Source of the DNA: Bacilli bacterium
GTDB taxonomy: Bacteria; Bacillota_I; Bacilli_A; RFN20; CAG-826
Direction: 5' to 3'
Assembly: GCA_017617775.1 (NCBI GenBank)
Contig: JAFZVO010000034.1
Coordinates: 1-9,056 of the forward strand
Length of the DNA stretch: 9,056 bases
The position numbers were made by a program, and so were the translations under genes. Below, one piece after another: positions 1 to 5,188 of the stretch. The notes beneath the pieces were generated by a model, which ran no database searches, had not been told where the DNA came from, and saw nothing but the letters and a program-made list of their open reading frames with translations. Positions within the stretch are counted from its first letter, which is position 1, and every line of letters begins with the position of its first letter.

Positions 1-654
1 GCCATGACTTTAGGTGATAGAATCGTCATCATGAAGGATGGTTATACTCAACAAATCGGTACTCCACAAGAAGTCTTCGATTTACCAACTAACTTATTCG
101 TCGCCACATTTATCGGCGCGCCTCAAATGAACTTATTTGACGCTCACCTCAATAGAAAAGGCAAAGAATTCTCCGTCTCCTTATACGGTAAGACATTCCC
201 AGTCCACGGTTGGAAAGCCGAAGAACTCGCGAGACGTGATGTCCAAGAACAAGATATCACCCTCGGTGTCCGTCCAGAACATATGGTTCTCCAAAAAGAG
301 AAAGCCACTAATGCTCTCGATCTCGAGATCTTAGTTAACGAAATGATGGGTTCTGAATACTTCGTCCACGCGCAAGCACCAGATGAAAAGCAAGTCGTCA
401 TTCGTGTTCCAACAATCTCTTTAGGTGAAGGCGATCAAGTCGCGAAAGCGATTGCCCCAGGTACTACCATCCACGTCGGATTTGAAGGCAAAGTTATGCA
501 CTTATTCGATAAGGAAGGTTACAACCTCGTCAATCCACCAGCGGTGAAGGTCAAAGAAACTTCTATCGAAGGTGTTGGACAAGTTGAGATCAAACCTGAC
601 AAACTTGGCAGAAAAGATAAGAAAACCAAGAAAGCTTTAGAAGGCAAGATCTAA
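1..654 (+). CDS. Sugar ABC transporter ATP-binding subunit, MsmK/UgpC/MalK type (5'-truncated)
   Basis: This is the C-terminal part of the ATPase that powers carbohydrate ABC importers (CUT1 family), acting at the inner face of the membrane. The reading frame is open to the window edge: the first codon is Ala, so the visible text begins AMTLGDRIVIM, which in the family directly follows the H-loop (THDQxEA). The Walker A, signature and Walker B motifs are therefore outside the window. From the first visible Met, residues 1-45 finish the nucleotide-binding domain (GTPQEVFDLPTNLFVATFIGAP). Residues about 46-178 form the OB-fold/TOBE regulatory domain, marked by ITLGVRPEHM at 85-94 and VMHLFDKE at 164-171. 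After that, where MsmK-type proteins usually stop, there is a Lys-rich tail of about 35 residues (KPDKLGRKDKKTKKALEGKI). The permease and binding-protein genes are not visible. MsmK-like ATPases often serve several importers, so the sugar cannot be named. The family is secure; the exact subfamily is less so. Confidence 0.93.
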   Translation, partial: AMTLGDRIVIMKDGYTQQIGTPQEVFDLPTNLFVATFIGAPQMNLFDAHLNRKGKEFSVSLYGKTFPVHGWKAEELARRDVQEQDITLGVRPEHMVLQKEKATNALDLEILVNEMMGSEYFVHAQAPDEKQVVIRVPTISLGEGDQVAKAIAPGTTIHVGFEGKVMHLFDKEGYNLVNPPAVKVKETSIEGVGQVEIKPDKLGRKDKKTKKALEGKI

Positions 655-672
655 GCTAATCAAAACTTATTA

Positions 673-701
673 GGCGGTACTTCGGTATCGCCTTTTATTT
701 T
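673..701 (+). terminator. Rho-independent terminator of the ABC ATPase gene
   Basis: GGCGGTAC (673-680) and GTATCGCC (685-692) pair over 8 bp with one G-U wobble around a UUCG tetraloop closed by C-G, a very stable loop. TTTTATTTT follows directly. The stem starts 18 nt after the stop codon. Confidence 0.9.
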
Positions 702-704
702 GAT

Positions 705-731
705 AAAAAGAAAACATGTGTTATCACATGT
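705..731 (-). terminator. Rho-independent terminator of the aminotransferase operon
   Basis: Read on the minus strand, ACATGTG and CACATGT form a perfect 7-bp stem with a 4-nt loop (714-731), followed by TTTCTTTTT (713 down to 705). It lies 20 nt past the aminotransferase stop codon. The stem is AT-rich, so it is weaker than the facing plus-strand terminator. Confidence 0.7.
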
Positions 732-750
732 CATCTTTACTGGGTTATTT

Positions 751-1824
751 CTATTTATGATAGAAGTTATCGATTTCTTTTAAGAGGATATCGTAATCTT
801 CTTTATCCAAATCACCGATATGAGCGACCCTGACGGCGTCTTTAGCGTATTTACCGCTTGAAGGATTGATATATAATCCTTTAGAAGCGAGATATTCTTT
901 TAATTCACCTGCAGAGCCATTCGGGGTGAAGAACATCGTCACGGCGTTGCTCATTTGATAATTTGGCATCTTATAGCCGCGTTTAGTAAGCTCACCTCTA
1001 AAATATAATGCGTTATCTTCTACGCGTTTTAACCATGCTTCTAGGCCGATTTCCTTAATATAACGAGACATATCAAGGGCTTCATAGATCGTGCCGACTG
1101 CGGGAGTGAATGGAGTTTGTCCTCTCTCCATGTTTTTAAGATAGTCTTTGAATTCAGAATAATATGTTCCGTGTTCATCGTTGATTCTCGTTAACGCGCG
1201 TGGGGAAAGGGCCACAAAGGCGAGACCAGGAGAGATACATAATCCTTTTTGGGAAGAGAAGATTGTGACATCGATATGATGCTTATCCATGTCGTATGGA
1301 TCGCATAAGAATGAGGAGATCGCATCGACGACAAGCAAGGATTGATGTCTTAAGGCGAAATCTTCTAATAGATTGATATCATAAAGCTTCGCGCAGGAAG
1401 TCTCCCCAATATTGACGAGCACTCCATCATAATGATTATTTTCAAATGGTAGGAAATGTTCATTAGTTAAATCATCATCGGGATTAACGATGACTTCGTC
1501 GTAAGGAATGTTATAGAATCTTGCGATTTCACAGAATCTCTGACCGAAAGAACCTCCGTTGATGATTAAGAGTTTATCTCTTTTAGAGAAGAGATTTAAA
1601 ACTGTGGCATCCATCGCGGATGTGCCACTGGCAGTGAGATAGACGATTCTACCTTCGGTATGTAATAATTCTTTTAAATTTTGATCTAATTCAAACATCA
1701 CATTAGAGAATGCTTGGTTACGGAAGTAGGGGATTGGTTCACTTTTCACCTTTAGGGTGCGGTCAAACATCTCCACCGGTCCGACAGTATATAAAGTAAA
1801 AGGTCTATTTTTTCGCGTTGACAT
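751..1824 (-). CDS. Class V PLP-dependent aminotransferase, probably 2-aminoethylphosphonate transaminase-like
   Basis: A 357-residue fold-type I PLP enzyme of the PhnW / alanine-glyoxylate aminotransferase group, expected to be cytosolic. Visible features: TVGPVE near the N-terminus (13-18); the phosphate-binding ASGTSA at 65-70; GETS at 140-143; VVDAISSF at 165-172 with D167 facing the PLP nitrogen; SSQKG at 190-194 with K193 as the Schiff-base lysine; TPFTPAV at 237-243; and R332, a candidate for the substrate carboxylate. Length is normal for the family. The ATG has an AGGA Shine-Dalgarno 9 nt upstream (1834-1837) and lies inside the end of the nucleotidyltransferase gene, so the two are co-translated. 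PhnW-type enzymes interconvert AEP and phosphonoacetaldehyde with alanine/pyruvate. The neighbouring nucleotidyltransferase makes an AEP role likelier than serine or alanine metabolism, but phosphonate genes such as pepM and ppd are not in the window. Family secure, substrate inferred. Confidence 0.85.
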   Translation of the reverse strand: MSTRKNRPFTLYTVGPVEMFDRTLKVKSEPIPYFRNQAFSNVMFELDQNLKELLHTEGRIVYLTASGTSAMDATVLNLFSKRDKLLIINGGSFGQRFCEIARFYNIPYDEVIVNPDDDLTNEHFLPFENNHYDGVLVNIGETSCAKLYDINLLEDFALRHQSLLVVDAISSFLCDPYDMDKHHIDVTIFSSQKGLCISPGLAFVALSPRALTRINDEHGTYYSEFKDYLKNMERGQTPFTPAVGTIYEALDMSRYIKEIGLEAWLKRVEDNALYFRGELTKRGYKMPNYQMSNAVTMFFTPNGSAGELKEYLASKGLYINPSSGKYAKDAVRVAHIGDLDKEDYDILLKEIDNFYHK

Positions 1825-2515
1825 AATTTAAAATCCTGAGGTAATCATCGAAGTAATCAATCTCGCTCCAGAAGTAACCGCTGATATCGATAGTGGGGAT
1901 TTGATAGCCTTCATCCGCGAGGGCGTATAAAGCATTTTCCCACCAGTAGTCATAATGGCCTTCCCAGACGAGTTCATTGATCTTATCTTTGAATTTATGA
2001 GTGAATGGGTGTCTCACAATCGCAAGACCGACATATTCCGCAGTTCTCTCTTCAAGAGGAATCTGTTTTCCATATTTTTTGATATTTCCTTCTGTATCCG
2101 TACCGAAGAAATAATCACCGACTTCCACACGAGAGGAATCGGAAACCATCGATACTTCGCCAGGTGTCTCTAATAATTTGACGAGAATTTCGGGATCGTA
2201 ATAGACATCCGCGTTCATGATGATCGCGTCATCTTCATCTAATTCGTGTCTAGCGACCCAGATTGATCCGATGGAGTTGGTCACTCCATAGAATGGGTTA
2301 TAGTAGAATTTGACATTGAGGCCTTCGAGAGCTTTTTCAATGTGTTGACGTGAATAACCGGCGACGACGATGACCTCATAACCTTTCGCTAAATAGTTCT
2401 CAGCATTGAGTCTGATGAGGGGTTTGTCATTGATCGGTAAAGTTGATTTTGGAACATCTTGGATTTTGCGGGAGATTCTTGTTCCTTTTCCCGCGGCGAG
2501 CATTATAACTTTCAT
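1805..2515 (-). CDS. Sugar-phosphate-type nucleotidyltransferase, candidate CTP:2-aminoethylphosphonate cytidylyltransferase (PntC-like)
   Basis: A 236-residue single-domain NTP transferase (GT-A-like fold). LAAGKGTR at 6-13 is the nucleotide-binding loop; PKSTLP at 22-27 carries the conserved Lys (K23); NADVYYD at 101-107 supplies a metal-binding Asp (D103); EID at 218-220 supplies the second (D220). The short length, without the C-terminal beta-helix of GlmU or GlgC types, fits cytidylyltransferases of the LicC/PntC kind, which activate small head groups such as phosphocholine or AEP. In characterised PntC of Treponema, as I recall it, such a domain is fused upstream of an AEP transaminase; here the same two activities would lie in the same order as overlapping genes (20 nt). 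The product would be CMP-AEP for transfer to lipid or glycan, but no transferase gene is visible. A LicC-like enzyme or another small-molecule nucleotidyltransferase remains possible. The stop is TAG; no strong Shine-Dalgarno precedes the ATG. Confidence 0.8.
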   Translation of the reverse strand: MKVIMLAAGKGTRISRKIQDVPKSTLPINDKPLIRLNAENYLAKGYEVIVVAGYSRQHIEKALEGLNVKFYYNPFYGVTNSIGSIWVARHELDEDDAIIMNADVYYDPEILVKLLETPGEVSMVSDSSRVEVGDYFFGTDTEGNIKKYGKQIPLEERTAEYVGLAIVRHPFTHKFKDKINELVWEGHYDYWWENALYALADEGYQIPTIDISGYFWSEIDYFDDYLRILNYVNAKK

Positions 2516-2535
2516 ACTCTATTATTCTAATACTT

Positions 2536-2547
2536 TTATTCGAATAA
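2536..2547. promoter_or_regulatory. 12-bp perfect palindrome in the leader of the nucleotidyltransferase operon
   Basis: TTATTCGAATAA reads the same on both strands. It lies about 20 bp upstream of the nucleotidyltransferase start and downstream of the candidate minus-strand -10 element, where a repressor site would sit. It is AT-rich, so chance occurrence is possible. Confidence 0.3.
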
Positions 2548-2576
2548 TACATTATGGATTTTCATCATTGCTGCTC

Positions 2577-2582
2577 ATTATA
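2577..2582 (-). promoter_or_regulatory. Candidate -10 element for the nucleotidyltransferase-aminotransferase operon
   Basis: A perfect TATAAT on the minus strand, 62 nt before the nucleotidyltransferase start. I see no good -35 at the usual spacing (the hexamer at about 17 bp is CATCTT), so the call is tentative. Confidence 0.35.
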
Positions 2583-2662
2583 GTTTTTGTCTCTTTTGGA
2601 AGATGAGAAAAGCAATACAAATTAACCCATATGTGTCGTATGTAGGTTTATAGAGAATTCCA

Positions 2663-2679
2663 AACACTTTATAAGTGTT
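2663..2679. promoter_or_regulatory. 17-bp inverted repeat in the divergent region upstream of the carD-like gene
   Basis: AACACTT and AAGTGTT are perfect 7-bp arms around TAT. The site lies between the divergent nucleotidyltransferase and carD-like genes, about 58-74 bp before the likely start of carD transcription. No U-tract follows, so an operator is likelier than a terminator. No regulator can be named. Confidence 0.35.
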
Positions 2680-2721
2680 AAAACGATTTTTGAGAAAATT
2701 GGAGATTAAATCATCATTTTA

Positions 2722-2730
2722 TGATAAAAT
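2722..2730 (+). promoter_or_regulatory. Candidate extended -10 promoter of the carD-like gene
   Basis: TGATAAAAT fits an extended -10 (TGn followed by TAAAAT at 2725-2730). The identical 12-mer TTATGATAAAAT (2719-2730 here) occurs at 5148-5159 before the kinase gene, where it is placed as a promoter should be. Here it would start transcription near 2737, just before the ATG at 2739. The best -35 (TTGGAG, 2699-2704) is poor, with a 20-bp spacer. Confidence 0.45.
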
Positions 2731-2738
2731 ATCAGTGT

Positions 2739-3233
2739 ATGAGTGCTTTTAATGTTGGTGATACGGTAATGCATTTCCGCGAAGGGCTCGCGCATATTAC
2801 GGAAATACGTAGGATGAACGAGAAAGATTATTTCATCATACGCGTGGTGAGAGATGAAAGTGAAATCATCTATGTTCCAGTCGATACTGCCCAGGCGGTT
2901 ATTCGTCATGTCTCCAGTCAAGAACAAGCAGAGGAGCTCATCATTTATATAAGAGATATCCAACCTGAATACATCACCAATACAAAACAGAGAAGAGATG
3001 GATTCAAGAGACGTCTTGGCAGCGGCAACATCCATGACCTCGCTTTCCTCGCGCGTCAATTATATTTCTTCACCCATCCTGAAGAGATTGCGGTTCCAGT
3101 GAAATTTGGTCCTGCTGATGTGGAGATGCTGAAATATGCGACCACGACGATGTATGATGAACTCGCGATTACATATAACATCAATCGCAGTGAAATAGAA
3201 TCACTATTTTTAGCCAAGATTAAATCGGCTTAA
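2739..3233 (+). CDS. CarD/CdnL family transcription regulator
   Basis: From this start the protein has 164 residues. CarD/CdnL proteins bind the RNA polymerase beta subunit through an N-terminal Tudor-like domain (shared with the repair factor Mfd) and stabilise the open promoter complex through a helical C-terminal domain. The Tudor-like part is visible as FNVGDTVMHFREGLAHI followed by DYFIIRV and IIYVPVDTAQAVIRHV. The helical part includes RRDGFKRRLGSGNIHDLAFLAR, the counterpart of the family's RYRENxxKLKSGD segment, and ends in a KYATTTMYDELA helix. An in-frame ATG at 2721 would add six residues (MIKYQC). I prefer 2739 because family members usually begin two or three residues before the F-x-VGD motif and because the upstream ATG lies inside a promoter-like sequence. 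The gene has no co-directional neighbour and its 3' end overlaps the convergent HD-HAD gene by 14 nt. Family assignment is good; which promoters it serves is unknown. Confidence 0.88.
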   Translation: MSAFNVGDTVMHFREGLAHITEIRRMNEKDYFIIRVVRDESEIIYVPVDTAQAVIRHVSSQEQAEELIIYIRDIQPEYITNTKQRRDGFKRRLGSGNIHDLAFLARQLYFFTHPEEIAVPVKFGPADVEMLKYATTTMYDELAITYNINRSEIESLFLAKIKSA

Positions 3234-3240
3234 GTTTATT
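3212..3240 (+). terminator. Weak candidate terminator at the carD-like gene 3' end
   Basis: AGCC-AA-GAT / ATC-GGCT gives a 7-bp stem with an AA bulge and a 3-nt loop (3212-3230), followed by TAAGTTTATT, only loosely U-rich. It includes the end of the carD-like gene and of the convergent HD-HAD gene. Confidence 0.25.
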
Positions 3241-4356
3241 ATTATCTAAATATGTCACCAATTCTCCGAGGGATGATACCAGCGGAGTTTTTTTAATGTC
3301 GATTTGTTTTTCCATCTCTTCTTTCGTGCGGTAGCCATATGTTACGAGAACGCACTTGAGATGAGCGTTTTTCGCTGTTTGGTAATCAACATTAGTGTCA
3401 CCGACATAGAGGATGCGATCGATGCGGCGGATACGCATGTTCCCGCGTATCGCATGTATCATGTCGTAACTCGGTTTCTTTCTGACGTGTCCATCATCGC
3501 CTTGAACATATTCAAAAATATTAGGAAAATGGGCGTTGATTAATTCAGTGGCCGCGGAGTGCAGTTTATTGGTCGCGACAGCGAGACGATAGCCTCTTCT
3601 TTTCAGTTTTCTTAGTGCCTCATAGTTACCAGGATATGGTTTGGTGTAGTCGTTGACATGCGCGAAATAATGTTTGCGGAAATCTTTTAATATCTCATCG
3701 CATTTCTGTTCGCTTGTTCCTTGTGGGGCACATCGCTTGATGAGCATATTGGTGCCGTTACCAATCGCGAGACGAACGTATTCCTTATCTCTAGTGGGAT
3801 AGCCGTGCTTTTCTAAAGCGTAATTAACTGCATTCATCAGATCATCAAGTGTGTCTAATAACGTGCCGTCTAAATCAAAGATGATGATATCTTTCTTCTT
3901 GGAGAACACCTCTTTAAAAGTCACCACTTTGTCGATGCGATTCACAATTCTTCCTTCTTTGGTCTTGGGGAAATGGAAGAGGGTGATCGGCCACATGTGA
4001 TTGATGATGATATCTTTTTCAATATCACTTAATTTGAAATATTGGCTAGCGTTTTCATAGGCCACTTGCGGATGCCTGGTGAGATGGTGGAAAGCTTTGT
4101 CTTTATCCTTTCTCCAGTCATAGAAATATAGGTCGTGGAGAAAAGCGCCTCTAATCAATGAATAATAGTCGATATCGAGATTCCTTTTTAAAGCATATTC
4201 CACAGATTTCTTCGCGACTAAAGACACATGTCGATATGTGTTAGAAGTGCGATGCTGTTTGGTATTTAAAAGTTTATTTAATATGGGATTTGTACGAAAA
4301 GAGATGTAAAAACGCCATATTTTTAGTTGTTCGTCACGACTAATTATTCTTTTCAT
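3220..4356 (-). CDS. HD-domain / HAD-phosphatase fusion protein
   Basis: A 378-residue protein with two metal-dependent phosphohydrolase domains. Residues about 1-150 form an HD domain: H43 (YRH), H74-D75 (FLHDLYFYDW), H95 (TRHP), H120 (INHMWP) and D142 (NRIDK) are the likely metal ligands. This resembles small uncharacterised HD proteins of Firmicutes with a HMWP motif. Residues about 155-372 form a HAD hydrolase of the phosphoglycolate phosphatase/beta-phosphoglucomutase type: motif I DLDGT at 161-165 (nucleophile D161, acid D163), motif II TN at 262-263, motif III K294 and motif IV VGDTNVD at 318-324. The helical insert after motif I fits a C1 cap. Both active sites look intact. The reading frame runs unbroken through the junction, so this is a true fusion. 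The start overlaps the sirtuin gene by 17 nt, implying co-translation. The substrate is unknown; a phosphorylated small molecule or nucleotide is likely. Confidence 0.85.
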   Translation of the reverse strand: MKRIISRDEQLKIWRFYISFRTNPILNKLLNTKQHRTSNTYRHVSLVAKKSVEYALKRNLDIDYYSLIRGAFLHDLYFYDWRKDKDKAFHHLTRHPQVAYENASQYFKLSDIEKDIIINHMWPITLFHFPKTKEGRIVNRIDKVVTFKEVFSKKKDIIIFDLDGTLLDTLDDLMNAVNYALEKHGYPTRDKEYVRLAIGNGTNMLIKRCAPQGTSEQKCDEILKDFRKHYFAHVNDYTKPYPGNYEALRKLKRRGYRLAVATNKLHSAATELINAHFPNIFEYVQGDDGHVRKKPSYDMIHAIRGNMRIRRIDRILYVGDTNVDYQTAKNAHLKCVLVTYGYRTKEEMEKQIDIKKTPLVSSLGELVTYLDNNKLKPI

Positions 4357-5074
4357 TTAGTTTTTCAATGATCTTTACGATGTCTTCGTTGATGACGAGA
4401 TCCGCCATATTATCATAGCTGGTAGATGACTTATTTAGGAGGATTAAACAGCTCCCTCTAAAATATCGGATAAAGCCAGCGGCAGGATATACGGATAATG
4501 AGGTGCCGATAACCACGAGCGTATCAGCTTGCATAATCGCATTTATCGCGCGGTTGATTTCTTCTTCGTTTAATGATTCTTCATATAAGACGACATCTGG
4601 TTTGATATCTCCCCCACATTTGTCACAGTGTGGGACACCTTCGGCATCATGAACATATTTTGCATCGAAGAATTTGTTACATCTCTCGCAGTAGTTGCGG
4701 TGGATGGAACCGTGGATTTCAACGACATTTTGACTGCCAGCGAGGCTGTGTAAACCATCGATGTTTTGCGTGACTACAGTTACCTGTTTATTCTTCTCTA
4801 ATTCCGCGATCCATTTATGAGCGGCATTAGGTTTCGCCTCGAGATACATCATCTTGTTTTTGTAGAAGGAATAGAAGAGTTCCTTATGAGCCATGTAGAA
4901 AGAGTGGGAGATGATATCTTCGGGTCTGATCTTATCTTCTCTCTTCTCGTTATATAAACCATCCGCGCTTCTGAAATCAGGGATTCCGCTTGGAACAGAT
5001 ATGCCCGCGCCTGTGAAGAACACAATATTGCGGGAATGGTTAATCATATTGTTTAAAATTTCATATTTATCCAT
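4340..5074 (-). CDS. cobB: Sir2-family NAD-dependent protein deacylase (sirtuin)
   Basis: A 244-residue cytosolic sirtuin that uses NAD+ to remove acyl groups from lysine, giving nicotinamide and O-acyl-ADP-ribose. All core motifs are present: GAGIS at 22-26 and IPDFRS at 31-36 (NAD binding), TQNID at 102-106, catalytic H121 in IHGS, four zinc cysteines (C129, C132, C150, C153), GTSLSVYPAAG at 190-200, and a Rossmann strand ending ILLNKS at 211-216. Length is typical for bacterial CobB/SrtN. It is first in a two-gene operon with the HD-HAD fusion gene (17-nt overlap) and diverges from the kinase operon, which encodes two acetyltransferases. That makes a link to protein or metabolite acylation tempting but unproven. 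No Shine-Dalgarno is visible before the ATG. The class is secure; acyl preference cannot be read from sequence. Confidence 0.95.
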   Translation of the reverse strand: MDKYEILNNMINHSRNIVFFTGAGISVPSGIPDFRSADGLYNEKREDKIRPEDIISHSFYMAHKELFYSFYKNKMMYLEAKPNAAHKWIAELEKNKQVTVVTQNIDGLHSLAGSQNVVEIHGSIHRNYCERCNKFFDAKYVHDAEGVPHCDKCGGDIKPDVVLYEESLNEEEINRAINAIMQADTLVVIGTSLSVYPAAGFIRYFRGSCLILLNKSSTSYDNMADLVINEDIVKIIEKLNEKNN

Positions 5075-5093
5075 ATATGAAAAAATATCACAA

Positions 5094-5111
5094 CTTTATT
5101 AAATAATAAAG
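5094..5111. promoter_or_regulatory. 18-bp palindrome at the putative sirtuin transcription start
   Basis: CTTTATTA and TAATAAAG are perfect 8-bp arms separated by AA. The site is in the 114-bp divergent region between the sirtuin and kinase operons and covers the predicted start of sirtuin transcription (about 5110). It could be an operator or, in RNA, a hairpin at the 5' end of the sirtuin message. It has only one G/C pair per arm. Confidence 0.4.
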
Positions 5112-5116
5112 ATTGT

Positions 5117-5144
5117 ATGATATATTTTAAAACACATTTATCAA
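5117..5144 (-). promoter_or_regulatory. Candidate promoter of the sirtuin/HD-HAD operon
   Basis: On the minus strand, -35 TTGATA (5144 to 5139) is followed after 16 bp by -10 TATCAT (5122 to 5117); each matches five of six consensus bases. Transcription would begin near 5110, giving a leader of about 36 nt. It interleaves with the opposite kinase promoter. Confidence 0.5.
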
Positions 5145-5150
5145 AGCTTA

Positions 5151-5159
5151 TGATAAAAT
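5151..5159 (+). promoter_or_regulatory. Candidate extended -10 promoter of the galactokinase-family operon
   Basis: TGATAAAAT is an extended -10 (hexamer TAAAAT at 5154-5159), 29 nt before the ATG. Transcription from about 5166 leaves a leader of about 23 nt containing the AAGGAG Shine-Dalgarno (5176-5181). No convincing -35 is seen, as expected for an extended -10 promoter. Confidence 0.5.
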
Positions 5160-5188
5160 CATAGAAGGAATCAATAAGGAGACTAGAT

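Noticed and set aside
2706..3059. Minus-strand open frame across the carD-like gene
   Set aside because: Antisense shadow of a well-supported gene, with no family features or ribosome-binding site.
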